From an uncultured Aquimarina sp. (GTDB lineage: Bacteria; Bacteroidota; Bacteroidia; Flavobacteriales; Flavobacteriaceae): a DNA stretch of 64,000 nucleotides. The stretch covers positions 1 through 64,000 of the forward strand of contig CANLMN010000008.1 of assembly GCA_947492105.1 (NCBI GenBank). Direction: 5' to 3'. The translations under genes and the position numbers were made by a program. The notes beneath the pieces are model-generated. The model ran no database searches and was not told the origin of the DNA. It worked only from the letters and a program-made list of their open reading frames with translations. Positions 18,500 through 26,774 of the stretch are shown here, in pieces. How positions within the stretch are numbered: the stretch's first letter is position 1; every line of letters begins with the position of its first letter.

Positions 18500-19378
18500 C
18501 TATTCTTCTTCTAATTCTTTTTTATACAAAGCGATATTTTTCTTGATCTCCTCAGGTAATTCTGGCTCTTTGATATCTTTGTAGGTCTTTAATTGGTCAT
18601 ACAATGTTTTAGCTACCAAATATCTTGCTGTGGGTTTATCATCTGCAGGTATTATATACCAAGGTGCATGTGATAGAGATGTTTTATCAATAACATCTTT
18701 ATAACACTCTTGATAGCGTTCCCAAAGTTTACGCTCTTTTAAATCCCCCGGAGAAAATTTCCAGTTTTTTTCTTGTTTGCTTAATCTACGTAACAATCTG
18801 TTTTTTTGTTCATCTTTGGATAGGTGTAAATAGAACTTAAAAATAATTGTTCCATTCTCTGCTATATGTTTTTCAAAATTACGGATTTGCTCAAATCGTT
18901 TTTCCCAAAACACATCATCTATAGCCGAGAGTTCGGTTACATCGGGTAGATTTTCTCCCAAAATATATTCAGGATGCACTCTTGTAACTAATACATTCTC
19001 GTAATGTGTACGGTTAAAAACTCCAAATTTTCCCCTAGCAGGTAAGGCAATATAATGTCTCCAGAGATAATCATGCTTTCGTTCCAAATCTGTCGGCGTT
19101 TTGAAACTATGCACTACTACACCTCGAGCATTAAAATCCTTGAACACCTCTCTAATAAGACTATCCTTTCCGGATGTATCCATTCCTTGTAAACATACTA
19201 ACACACTATATTTGCCGTGTGCATAAAGTTTGTCTTGTAGTTTCCCTAATTTTCTACGAACTTTTGCTAATTCCTTTTCTACAACTACCTCATCACTTTC
19301 TATAGAAATTTTGGTAGGAATTTTTGTTAAATCAACAGGTACCGAAGCCTTAAAATCGTTTGGGTGTATATCTTTCAT
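18500..19378 (-). CDS. Polyphosphate kinase 2 family protein
   Basis: A 292-residue PPK2, a P-loop kinase that transfers phosphate between polyphosphate and nucleotides. The Walker A motif GMDTSGKD lies at 65-72. Further family motifs are NRTHYENVLVTRVHPE and the basic lid region with KNRLLRRL. A single PPK2 domain of this length fits the class I-type enzymes that phosphorylate nucleoside diphosphates or monophosphates. The exact nucleotide preference cannot be set from sequence. It lies 52 bp upstream of the M28 gene on the same strand, with no clear terminator between them. Confidence 0.93.
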   Translation of the reverse strand: MKDIHPNDFKASVPVDLTKIPTKISIESDEVVVEKELAKVRRKLGKLQDKLYAHGKYSVLVCLQGMDTSGKDSLIREVFKDFNARGVVVHSFKTPTDLERKHDYLWRHYIALPARGKFGVFNRTHYENVLVTRVHPEYILGENLPDVTELSAIDDVFWEKRFEQIRNFEKHIAENGTIIFKFYLHLSKDEQKNRLLRRLSKQEKNWKFSPGDLKERKLWERYQECYKDVIDKTSLSHAPWYIIPADDKPTARYLVAKTLYDQLKTYKDIKEPELPEEIKKNIALYKKELEEE

Positions 19379-19639
19379 ATTATCATTTTTAGTTATCGCT
19401 TTAATAAAGATGCTAAAGACAGTTCAATTGATCAAAACACTATTTTTTCAATCAAAATAAACTCGTTGCTTCCGAGGTTTGTATTCCTTATATATAGAAG
19501 TCGTTTAGACTCGTTCCGATTTATTATAAAAATATCGTTCTTATACCATTATAGTATTTGTCTTAGCTATGGGCACTGTTATGAAGTGCAAAAAGCATTT
19601 CAATTGATCAAAAAAACCAAAATCTCTTCAATTTGCCTA

Positions 19640-20158
19640 TTAAATCCCAATACTATAAGTTACTCCAAAAACAATAGTATCATAGCGCCTACCATAACTT
19701 TTGAGGTTCAATTCTAAAAATACGTCTACTGGAAGAAATAATTGATATGCTCCTCGCATTTTTAATTGTAATCCATGATTATATCGCCCGGATGTAATAA
19801 ATAAATTAGAAGTATCTCTTGCATTTTTTAATAAACGATAGTCATTTATGATATATCCAACGCCGGCATCAAGTTTTATACCCAGATAGGTAATTGCCTT
19901 AATCATAAAACTAGCATCAAGCTCACTCAGGATCTCTCTGTTCTGTGTTTCGCTTATAAAATATCGATTATAGGCTATGAGGTATCGATATTTTTCGGTG
20001 AGTGTAGTAAATTGTATTCGCGCATCAAAACCAATTTCTTCTTGTAAACCAACACTAATTACGGCGCCCATTCCAAAATCTATAGTTCCTCTATCGAACT
20101 GACCATATAATGATGGTGCAATGCTTAAAAGACACAAAATTTTAAAAAACTGATTCAT
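19640..20158 (-). CDS. Small outer-membrane beta-barrel-like protein, paralog 1
   Basis: A 172-residue exported protein (ATG at 20158; an in-frame TTG lies 6 bp upstream) with a signal peptide ending near SLYGQ. Alternating hydrophobic and polar strands suggest a small beta-barrel. Its C-terminal half aligns with the neighbouring protein at 20556-21077: NHGLQLKMRGAYQLFLPVDVF against NHGLELKLRALIRIDLPIHIF, and SYGRRYDTI against SLGRLYDTV. The pair is thus a tandem duplication. The function is unknown. A family 3 repeat sits between the paralogs. Confidence 0.75.
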   Translation of the reverse strand: MNQFFKILCLLSIAPSLYGQFDRGTIDFGMGAVISVGLQEEIGFDARIQFTTLTEKYRYLIAYNRYFISETQNREILSELDASFMIKAITYLGIKLDAGVGYIINDYRLLKNARDTSNLFITSGRYNHGLQLKMRGAYQLFLPVDVFLELNLKSYGRRYDTIVFGVTYSIGI

Positions 20159-20211
20159 TTTCAAATTTTACCCGATTCTATGCCAAAATTAGTATTTCTC
20201 TTGACGAACTC

Positions 20212-20345
20212 ATCTTGACTTTTCCTTTTTCCCTAAAAATGAATCAAATTCTTCCATATTTCAGCATTTTATTCGTCGATAGCCTATTGTGTATTTCAAA
20301 AAAACATCTTATTTGGTCGAATTTGTTTTATTTCCGTTCCAAAAC
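20212..20345 (+). repeat. Dispersed repeat family 3, copy 2
   Basis: Reads CTTGACTTTTCCTTTTTCCC, then ATGAATCAAATTC, TATTTCAGCATTTTATTCGT, GTGTATTTCAAAAAAACATC and TTATTTGGTCGAATTTG. It lies in the 397-bp gap between the two paralogous barrel genes. The rest of that gap (20346-20555) shows no recognisable feature. Confidence 0.65.
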
Positions 20346-20555
20346 GAAACGTACAAAGGAATTCGGCGTCTTCTTTAAAAAAAGAACATGTATGATAACA
20401 TCGAATTACAAAAGTGTTTCAATATCCAGTAGTTCACACACAAAAACACCTCATTATTATAAAAATAATACGTACCAGACACTTAATTTTCTGGGCTCTA
20501 AAGTAAAATCATACTCTTTCTACCATAGTATATACACATCACACGGCAGAAATTA

Positions 20556-21077
20556 TCAATCTAAATCAAAATCATACAAAGCCCCGATACCAACGGTATC
20601 ATACAATCGTCCAAGACTTCTGAAATTGACTTCTGCAAATATATGTATGGGCAAGTCGATTCGTATCAAAGCACGTAATTTGAGTTCTAATCCATGATTG
20701 ACATCCCCTGTTTTGAAAAATAAAATAGCGTCGTTATCTTTTTCATCAAAAGTGGAGGATGTATTGAACATATATCCTCCTCCTATGGTAATATACGTGG
20801 GCTCAAAATTGAATAAAATCGTATTAACGCTATACGAAAACTCATGAAACCCCTCTATTGTACTATCAGTTAATGAAAATTGATAACTATATGTTCCCAT
20901 ATAACTCGTATAACAGGTAGGCGCATATTCCAATCTTGGAGAAAAACCCACTAATTGTTCGTCCTGATACGTACTAGTTATGGCAGCTCCAAAATTAAAA
21001 CCATCGGGAATATATTGTGCATGAAGTCCTATTCCCAAAAATAGTATAATACTGAATAATATTTTTTGTTTTTCCAC
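20556..21077 (-). CDS. Small outer-membrane beta-barrel-like protein, paralog 2
   Basis: A 173-residue exported protein with a GTG start at 21077 and a signal peptide (KILFSIILFLGIGLHAQ). It is paralogous to the product of 19640-20158: both share an NHGL(Q/E)LK(M/L)R segment, a LP(V/I) strand and a near C-terminal S(Y/L)GR-YDT motif. It ends in aromatic and acidic residues. It lies 5 bp downstream of the response regulator gene, so it may be transcribed with it. The function is unknown. Confidence 0.72.
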   Translation of the reverse strand: MEKQKILFSIILFLGIGLHAQYIPDGFNFGAAITSTYQDEQLVGFSPRLEYAPTCYTSYMGTYSYQFSLTDSTIEGFHEFSYSVNTILFNFEPTYITIGGGYMFNTSSTFDEKDNDAILFFKTGDVNHGLELKLRALIRIDLPIHIFAEVNFRSLGRLYDTVGIGALYDFDLD

Positions 21078-21082
21078 CTATC

Positions 21083-22246
21083 CTATTTTGAAGCAAATAA
21101 TTTCACATCTCCTTCGCTAACTTCCTTGCCCCCCAAAATAATTAATCGCTCTATCACATTTCTTAACTCTCGAATATTACCTGTCCAATCATATTGTTGT
21201 AATAGTTTTATCGCTCCACTATCAAATTGTTTTGGTGCAGACCCTTGCTCATTTGCTATTTGCTTTGCAAAATGATTCACCAAATCTGGAATATCATCAC
21301 GACGATCATTTAGTGCTGGGACTTTAATTAAAATTACAGCTAGTCTATGATATAAATCTTCTCGAAATCTTTTTTCTTCAATTTCCTTTTTCAGGTTCTT
21401 ATTTGTGGCGGCAACAATACGTACATCCACTTTGATATCTTTATCACTACCGACTCGTTGAATTTTATTTTCTTGCAAGGCACGCAAGACCTTTGCCTGA
21501 GCAGAAAGGCTCATATCACCGATCTCATCCAAAAATATTGTTCCTCCATTTGCTGCCTCAAACTTCCCTGCTCTATCCTTGTTTGCTGAGGTAAATGCTC
21601 CTTTTACATGTCCAAATAATTCACTTTCTATTAATTCTCCGGGTATAGCTGCACAGTTCACCTCTATCATTGAGTTTTTGGAACGATCGCTTTTTTCGTG
21701 TATCCAATGTGCTACTAATTCTTTTCCTGTACCATTAGGTCCTGTAATCAATACGCGAGCATCGGTTGGTGCTACTTTTTCGATAATTTCTTTGATACTA
21801 GAAATGGCAGGAGAATCTCCTATCATTTCATACTTTTTTGACACTTTCTTTTTGAGTAGTTTATTCTCTACAACTAGTTCTTTTCTATCTAGCGCATTAC
21901 GAACAGTATTAAGAAGCCTATTAAGATCGGGAGGTTTAGAAATATAGTCAAATGCTCCGAGTCGCATGGTATTCACTGCCGTATCCAAATCTCCATGTCC
22001 TGATATCATCACCATTGGTGTTTCTGGTTTAATTTTTTTTGCAGCTTCTAGCACTTCAACACCATCCATTTTGGGCATTTTGATATCACACAATACCAAA
22101 TCATAGTCCTCATTTTTAATCATATCAATCCCTACAAGACCATCTTCCGCTTGCTCTACTTGATATTTACTATTCTCTTCTGCTATAATTTTTACAAGAA
22201 CACGTCGAATTGCTAATTCATCTTCTATTACTAATATTTTTGACAT
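21083..22246 (-). CDS. NtrC-type sigma-54 response regulator lacking a C-terminal HTH
   Basis: A 387-residue two-component regulator. The receiver domain has phosphoacceptor Asp54 in LVLCDIKMP. An AAA+ sigma-54 interaction domain follows, with Walker A GPNGTGKE (169-176), the sigma-54 loop GAFTSA (216-221; canonical GAFTGA) and Walker B FLDEIGD (238-244). The protein stops just after the arginine-finger and sensor region (IRELRNVIERLI), so the usual Fis-type DNA-binding domain is missing. It may act without a specific enhancer or through a partner. The gene starts 11 bp after mscS on the same strand, and no histidine kinase is adjacent. Confidence 0.93.
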   Translation of the reverse strand: MSKILVIEDELAIRRVLVKIIAEENSKYQVEQAEDGLVGIDMIKNEDYDLVLCDIKMPKMDGVEVLEAAKKIKPETPMVMISGHGDLDTAVNTMRLGAFDYISKPPDLNRLLNTVRNALDRKELVVENKLLKKKVSKKYEMIGDSPAISSIKEIIEKVAPTDARVLITGPNGTGKELVAHWIHEKSDRSKNSMIEVNCAAIPGELIESELFGHVKGAFTSANKDRAGKFEAANGGTIFLDEIGDMSLSAQAKVLRALQENKIQRVGSDKDIKVDVRIVAATNKNLKKEIEEKRFREDLYHRLAVILIKVPALNDRRDDIPDLVNHFAKQIANEQGSAPKQFDSGAIKLLQQYDWTGNIRELRNVIERLIILGGKEVSEGDVKLFASK

Positions 22247-22257
22247 ATATCTATGAG

Positions 22258-23154
22258 TTATTTGGGTGCTTGTTTAATATAAATATCACGTTGCGGAAAC
22301 GGAATACTGATTTCATGTTCTTTAAATAATTGATCAATTTCAAAACGAATTTCGCTTTTAGGAATGCTCGCCATGAAACTATCATTGATCGAGAATACTA
22401 ATTTAAAGCTTAATGCGCTATCTGCAAAATCAGTAAACAAGACTAAGGGCGCAGGATGATCCAAAACATGATTATTCTTTGACGCTGCCAAAAGCAATAA
22501 TTCTTTGACCTTTTGTAGATCACTACCATACGCAACACCTACAGTAACAGACTCCCTTGTAACCTTTCCATTTTGCGTCCAATTATACAAACTAGACGAT
22601 AAGTACTTGTGATTTGGTATAATTAGCACTTTATTATCAATGGTTACTGTTCGTGTCGTTCTCAACTTAATTTCTTCGACGCGACCAACTTTATTATCAA
22701 TCTCTATAATATCTCCTACATGCACTGTCTGATCCATCAAAATGAACACACCAGACAAAATATCCTGAATAAGCGTCTGTAAAGCCAAACCTACTCCTAC
22801 CAACAAAGCGGCTGAGGCTGCAAAAATTGCATTAATATTAATACCTATATTATCTAACGTAATAAGAGCAAGTATCGCATACAAAAAATATTTGGCGAAT
22901 GAAAAGATAGAATCAAACTTCATCTTATCAGTTTCTGGCAACTTACGAGTAACAAACTTCTTTATATATTTAAGTATGTATATAGTAAGCACAAAAACCA
23001 AAATAAAAAACAAAAGCACACCAACCGTTAGAACGATTTTATGATCTCCATTTTCACTTTCAAAAATTTTATAACTCAAAAAATCGACTAATATATCCCA
23101 AGCCCCTTTTTGCAAATTATCTACATGCTCTCCTAATTTCTGTTGCGCTATCAT
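22258..23154 (-). CDS. MscS-family mechanosensitive ion channel
   Basis: A 298-residue inner-membrane channel of the small-conductance mechanosensitive family. Hydrophobic helices lie near residues 42-65 and 85-135. The pore-lining helix is rich in Ala and Gly (FAASAALLVGVGLALQ), and a C-terminal beta domain begins QDILSGVFILMDQTVHVGDI. It probably relieves osmotic pressure, though some family members have other gating ligands. It is transcribed 11 bp before the sigma-54-type regulator. A second MscS-like protein is encoded at 31017-31835. Confidence 0.93.
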   Translation of the reverse strand: MIAQQKLGEHVDNLQKGAWDILVDFLSYKIFESENGDHKIVLTVGVLLFFILVFVLTIYILKYIKKFVTRKLPETDKMKFDSIFSFAKYFLYAILALITLDNIGININAIFAASAALLVGVGLALQTLIQDILSGVFILMDQTVHVGDIIEIDNKVGRVEEIKLRTTRTVTIDNKVLIIPNHKYLSSSLYNWTQNGKVTRESVTVGVAYGSDLQKVKELLLLAASKNNHVLDHPAPLVLFTDFADSALSFKLVFSINDSFMASIPKSEIRFEIDQLFKEHEISIPFPQRDIYIKQAPK

Positions 23155-23444
23155 TAAATATATTGAAAATTTACAACACTTATCCCGAATAAATCAAATA
23201 TACAATAATGCATTAAGCCGTCTCCACATTATATTACAAAGATTCATCTTGAGTATACTGCCTCTATGAACAAAAACTATTCCTAAATGTACAACGAGAT
23301 CTTTTCAATTTTAATATACATTTCCTAATCTGATAAAAAATCATCAAAAGATCGCTCTTCTTTATGGAATTCAAAGCAAGAACTCTTAAAACAAAAAAGG
23401 ATTCGATTTTTATTTCTTAATTCCACTAAAGAAATAAAACTTCT

Positions 23445-23600
23445 CTTAACTTTTTATTTTCCCTGAAAAATGAATCAAATTCACTCCTAATTGCGCTACT
23501 TCTCTCATTCGTAGCACTGCTCCGAATTGGAAAAGCTTGCTTATCTGGTCAAATTTTATCTCATTTTAGGTCGATAACAAAAAGTCAGGATGCGTTTATA
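23445..23600 (+). repeat. Dispersed repeat family 3, copy 3 (best preserved)
   Basis: Reads AACTTTTTATTTTCCCTGAA, then ATGAATCAAATTCACTCCTA, a GCTAC to GTAGC stem, CGAATTGGAAAAGCTTGCTT, ATCTGGTCAAATTTTATC and AAAAGTCAGGATGCGTTTAT. The arms AATCAAATT/GGTCAAATTTT and TAATTGCGCTAC/GTAGCACTGCT form a partly palindromic structure. The rest of the 604-bp gap 23155-23758 shows nothing recognisable. Confidence 0.7.
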
Positions 23601-23758
23601 AACTCCAAAATATCACCAATAAAAACGGCACTACTAAAAAACACCTTTACAACTTGAATTTACTTAAAACGAAGACACGTTTTTTCTTTTGCAATTGACT
23701 TCTTATCGTATCTCAAAAAAAGGCTATCCTTACACTCGTACAGAAATACCATTTTATT

Positions 23759-25060
23759 TTAATATCTCATCCATCTCAATAGTTCTTTATAGCTAGGTTT
23801 TTTACCATACATCAAAATCCCTATACGGTATATCTTGGCTGCTATCCATGCAACACCGATTATGCTAAGAAATAATATAAAAACAGAAATTGCAATTTCC
23901 CACCAAGCAATTCCAAAAGGAATCCTCATCAACATAACAATAGGAGAGGTAAAAGGAAACATAGAAAAAATCACAGAAACCATTCCATGAGGGTTTTCTA
24001 TTACCACAAAAGCACCTATATAAAAACCAAGAACCAATAGCATAACTACAGGCATCATAAACTGCTGCGTATCCGTTTCACTATCAACTGCAGCTCCTAT
24101 TGCAGCGTACAACGCACTATAGAGAAAATAGCCCCCAATAAAATACAAAAAGAAACAACATACAAGTGTCATCAAAGGCAATTTATAAATATCCTGCAAG
24201 ATAGGCTGTAATTGTTCTAGATTCCTCGCTTCTGAATATACTGCTGTTGTGGCCGGATTGGCACCTGTCAAGTCAATACCCAAAACAAAAACACTAATAA
24301 ACATCAATATACCACCAATTACTAGCCAAATAGCAAATTGAGTTACACCAGCAAATGAGGTTCCCAAAATTTTGCCTAGCATCAATTGCAAAGGTTTTAC
24401 TGATGAAATAATGATTTCTATAATTCTACTTGTTTTTTCTTCAATCACAGAACGCATTATCATATTACCGTAGATCACGATAAACATCAATAGCAAATAT
24501 CCTGCTACTCCTCCAAATGCTATTTTTATAATATTTGATAACTTAGAACTTTTTTCTCCAGAAAAATTCTCAATCTTTAACGATATCTTTGTTCTAGCAC
24601 TGGCGATCGCATCGACATCCAATCCTTTTTCTATAAGTTTAGTTTCTGTAAGTTTGTTATTTATCACCCTTTCGATAGTATTCAAGATCTCTATAGTAGG
24701 GGCATTCTCTCCATAAAAACGTACAGAATTGACAAAATCAATGGTATCATGAGGTTTTGGAATATATAGTAGCCCATAGAACTTCTTTAATACAACGGAA
24801 TCTTTTACTACATCAAGAGGGCTAGATGAAAAATCCTTGAAGCGCAAATTTTTAGTATCCTTGAATGCTGACACAAAATATTGTGATTCATCATGTACTG
24901 CAACAGTTCTTATTTGATCCTTGTTCAGGCTTACTAACCATCCAATTACTCCAATCATTGCAAAGACCAACAATGGACTCACAAAAGTCATCACAATAAA
25001 GGTTCTATTACGTACTCGGGCGATAAACTCACGTTTGATAATCAATAGTAATTTATCCAT
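23759..25060 (-). CDS. ABC-2 type permease, NatB-like
   Basis: A 433-residue membrane permease of an ABC exporter. One hydrophobic helix lies near residues 21-43, followed by an extracytoplasmic domain (about 45-180) and five to six C-terminal helices. The segment RSVIEEKTSRIIEIIISSVKP is a hallmark of the NatB/YhaP-type ABC-2 family. Family members export Na+, drugs or lipids, and the substrate here is unknown. The start overlaps the ATPase gene stop by 8 bp, so the two subunits are translationally linked. Confidence 0.93.
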   Translation of the reverse strand: MDKLLLIIKREFIARVRNRTFIVMTFVSPLLVFAMIGVIGWLVSLNKDQIRTVAVHDESQYFVSAFKDTKNLRFKDFSSSPLDVVKDSVVLKKFYGLLYIPKPHDTIDFVNSVRFYGENAPTIEILNTIERVINNKLTETKLIEKGLDVDAIASARTKISLKIENFSGEKSSKLSNIIKIAFGGVAGYLLLMFIVIYGNMIMRSVIEEKTSRIIEIIISSVKPLQLMLGKILGTSFAGVTQFAIWLVIGGILMFISVFVLGIDLTGANPATTAVYSEARNLEQLQPILQDIYKLPLMTLVCCFFLYFIGGYFLYSALYAAIGAAVDSETDTQQFMMPVVMLLVLGFYIGAFVVIENPHGMVSVIFSMFPFTSPIVMLMRIPFGIAWWEIAISVFILFLSIIGVAWIAAKIYRIGILMYGKKPSYKELLRWMRY

Positions 25061-25985
25061 GATCAGTAATTTTTTTTATGAAGATTTCATTAACCGTTGG
25101 AATCACTTCAGCAAAATGATGTACTTTGGCTTTATTTATCAAATATTGCAACAACTCATTAGAAGAAGCGCCATCATCCAGGGTAATTTTAAGTTTCAAA
25201 TATGTATCTAACGTTTTGAAAGTTGCTGGATGTACCTCAAATCGTTCTTTTAAAGCAGCCTCTAATTCTGAAGGATTATCCGTATCCAATGCTGTTTCGT
25301 AAGTATTTGTTTTAAAATTTCTTTTTACGGTATTTATTTCACCTTCGAGAATTTTTTTAGACTTATTCATTAATGCTATATGATCACATAACTCCTCTAC
25401 ACTTTCCATCCTATGCGTTGAAAATAAAATGGTAGCTCCCTCTTCTTTTAATTGTATAATTTCATCCTTTATTAGAGTCGCATTAACCGGATCGAAACCA
25501 CTAAAAGGTTCATCAAATATCAAAAGTTTTGGCTGATGTAATACCGTTACTATAAACTGTATTTTTTGTGCCATACCCTTGGATAATTCTTGGATTTTTT
25601 TGTTCCACCATCCTCCTATTCCAAACTTTTCAAACCAATACTGCAAGCGCTTTTTTGCTTCCGACTTACTTAGCCCTTTTAATTGGGCTAGGTACAGTGC
25701 TTGTTCTCCTACTTTCATCGATTTGTATAGGCCTCGCTCTTCTGGCAAATAACCTATCATAGCGATATGATGAGGTTGTAATTTTTCGCCATTCAAAATA
25801 ATATTTCCCTGATCAGGTAAAGTAATTTGATTGATGATTCTTATTAGGGTTGTTTTACCAGCTCCATTGGGGCCTAGCAAACCATAGATACTGCCTTCTG
25901 GAACCGAAATAGACACATTATCCAATGCCGTATAGTCACCATAACGCTTGGATACTTGTTCTATCTTTAGGAATTGTTTTATCAT
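25053..25985 (-). CDS. ABC transporter ATP-binding protein, NatA-like
   Basis: A 310-residue ATPase subunit that powers the adjacent ABC-2 permease. Walker A is GPNGAGKTT (about 38-46), the signature motif LSKGMAQKIQ, Walker B LLIFDEPFSGFDP, and the switch histidine lies in FSTHRMES. The C-terminal extension after the nucleotide-binding domain is typical of the YhaQ/NatA type. It is the first gene of a two-gene operon; the structured repeat region at 26187-26310 lies about 200 bp upstream. Confidence 0.95.
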   Translation of the reverse strand: MIKQFLKIEQVSKRYGDYTALDNVSISVPEGSIYGLLGPNGAGKTTLIRIINQITLPDQGNIILNGEKLQPHHIAMIGYLPEERGLYKSMKVGEQALYLAQLKGLSKSEAKKRLQYWFEKFGIGGWWNKKIQELSKGMAQKIQFIVTVLHQPKLLIFDEPFSGFDPVNATLIKDEIIQLKEEGATILFSTHRMESVEELCDHIALMNKSKKILEGEINTVKRNFKTNTYETALDTDNPSELEAALKERFEVHPATFKTLDTYLKLKITLDDGASSNELLQYLINKAKVHHFAEVIPTVNEIFIKKITDHG

Positions 25986-26186
25986 TAAAAATTCTATTTA
26001 CTCTATAAGATGTGTATACCATTAATTTGTTACAAATAACTCAAAAAAAAAGCGTCTTACAGTGCTCAAATTAATTAGAAATTATTTTTTTTTATTTTTT
26101 TTGTAATGAATCCGAAAAAGTATCGACTACTGCTATATCACAAATAAACTGATTTTTAAAAACGCAATTAAAAATTAGTAAAATTT

Positions 26187-26310
26187 ATTGTGTATTACAC
26201 AATACGTCATTAAGGGGTGGGAAAAAAATTGCTATGAAAAACAAAACCCACCCTTAATACGCCATTAAGGATGGGAAAAAAATTGCTATGAAAAAGAAAA
26301 TATCACTAAA
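26187..26310. repeat. Compact cluster of direct and inverted repeats
   Basis: Two near-identical units of about 42 bp (26204-26246 and 26259-26301) share CATTAAGG, GGGAAAAAAATTGCTATGAA and AAAAA-A-AAA ends, 55 bp apart. Inverted repeats flank and link them: ATTGTGT/ACACAAT at 26187-26203, TTAAGGGGTGGG pairing with CCCACCCTTAA (26247-26257), CCTTAAT/ATTAAGG, and TATCACTA/TAGTGATA near 26301-26323. Each unit contains an ATG followed by a short reading frame (7 and 24 codons). A plus-oriented terminator follows at 26635. Apart from these, the 789-bp gap 25986-26774 shows no gene. Confidence 0.6.
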
Positions 26311-26634
26311 TGCGCTAGTGATAATTCAAATATACGTTTTTTTTCCAATAATGAATCAATAATAGAAATTATTATTTGATTTAATGATAGTTGTATAACA
26401 AAAAACTATCCAACACCGCTAATCCACTGACTTTTCATTTGATTAGCTCTTTTTGACAGATCTGAAATTCTATCGAATAATATATTTATTGATCTATTAT
26501 TTCTTCTTTTTAATACCATTTCGTTTCATAACCCTTTCGTGTTATTTATTCTTGTTTTTTTCATTTGTGCCATTTCATCTATAATATTACAAACATTAAA
26601 AACAATGAATCATTCATAAAAAACAAATTACACA

Positions 26635-26679
26635 CACTACTAAGTGGTATAAAAAAACCACTTAGTAGTGGTTTTTTTA
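26635..26679 (+). terminator. Strong hairpin terminator oriented to the plus strand
   Basis: A perfect 14-bp stem (CACTACTAAGTGGT with ACCACTTAGTAGTG), 8-nt loop, followed on the plus strand by GTTTTTTTATA. On the minus strand the hairpin is not followed by a T run, although it lies about 95 nt downstream of dnaJ. No plus-strand gene is known between 26000 and 26630. Confidence 0.65.
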
Positions 26680-26774
26680 TACTCTCCTATTTAAATAATC
26701 TATTTTTTTAAAAATAGAAATTTTTGATCTTCTTTTTGAAAACACCAAAAAACGTTCTTTTGGATACAATTGAT

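Noticed and set aside
19364-19717. 117-residue plus-strand ORF across the PPK2-barrel gap
   Set aside because: It overlaps the starts and ends of two real minus-strand genes and consists mostly of AT-rich spacer; no family resemblance.
20215-20697. 160-residue plus-strand ORF between the barrel paralogs
   Set aside because: It runs through a family 3 repeat and then antisense to a real gene; the composition is lysine/serine/tyrosine-biased low complexity.
26187-26310. Possible CRISPR array
   Set aside because: Only two units with a 12-bp gap, no regular spacers and no cas gene nearby.
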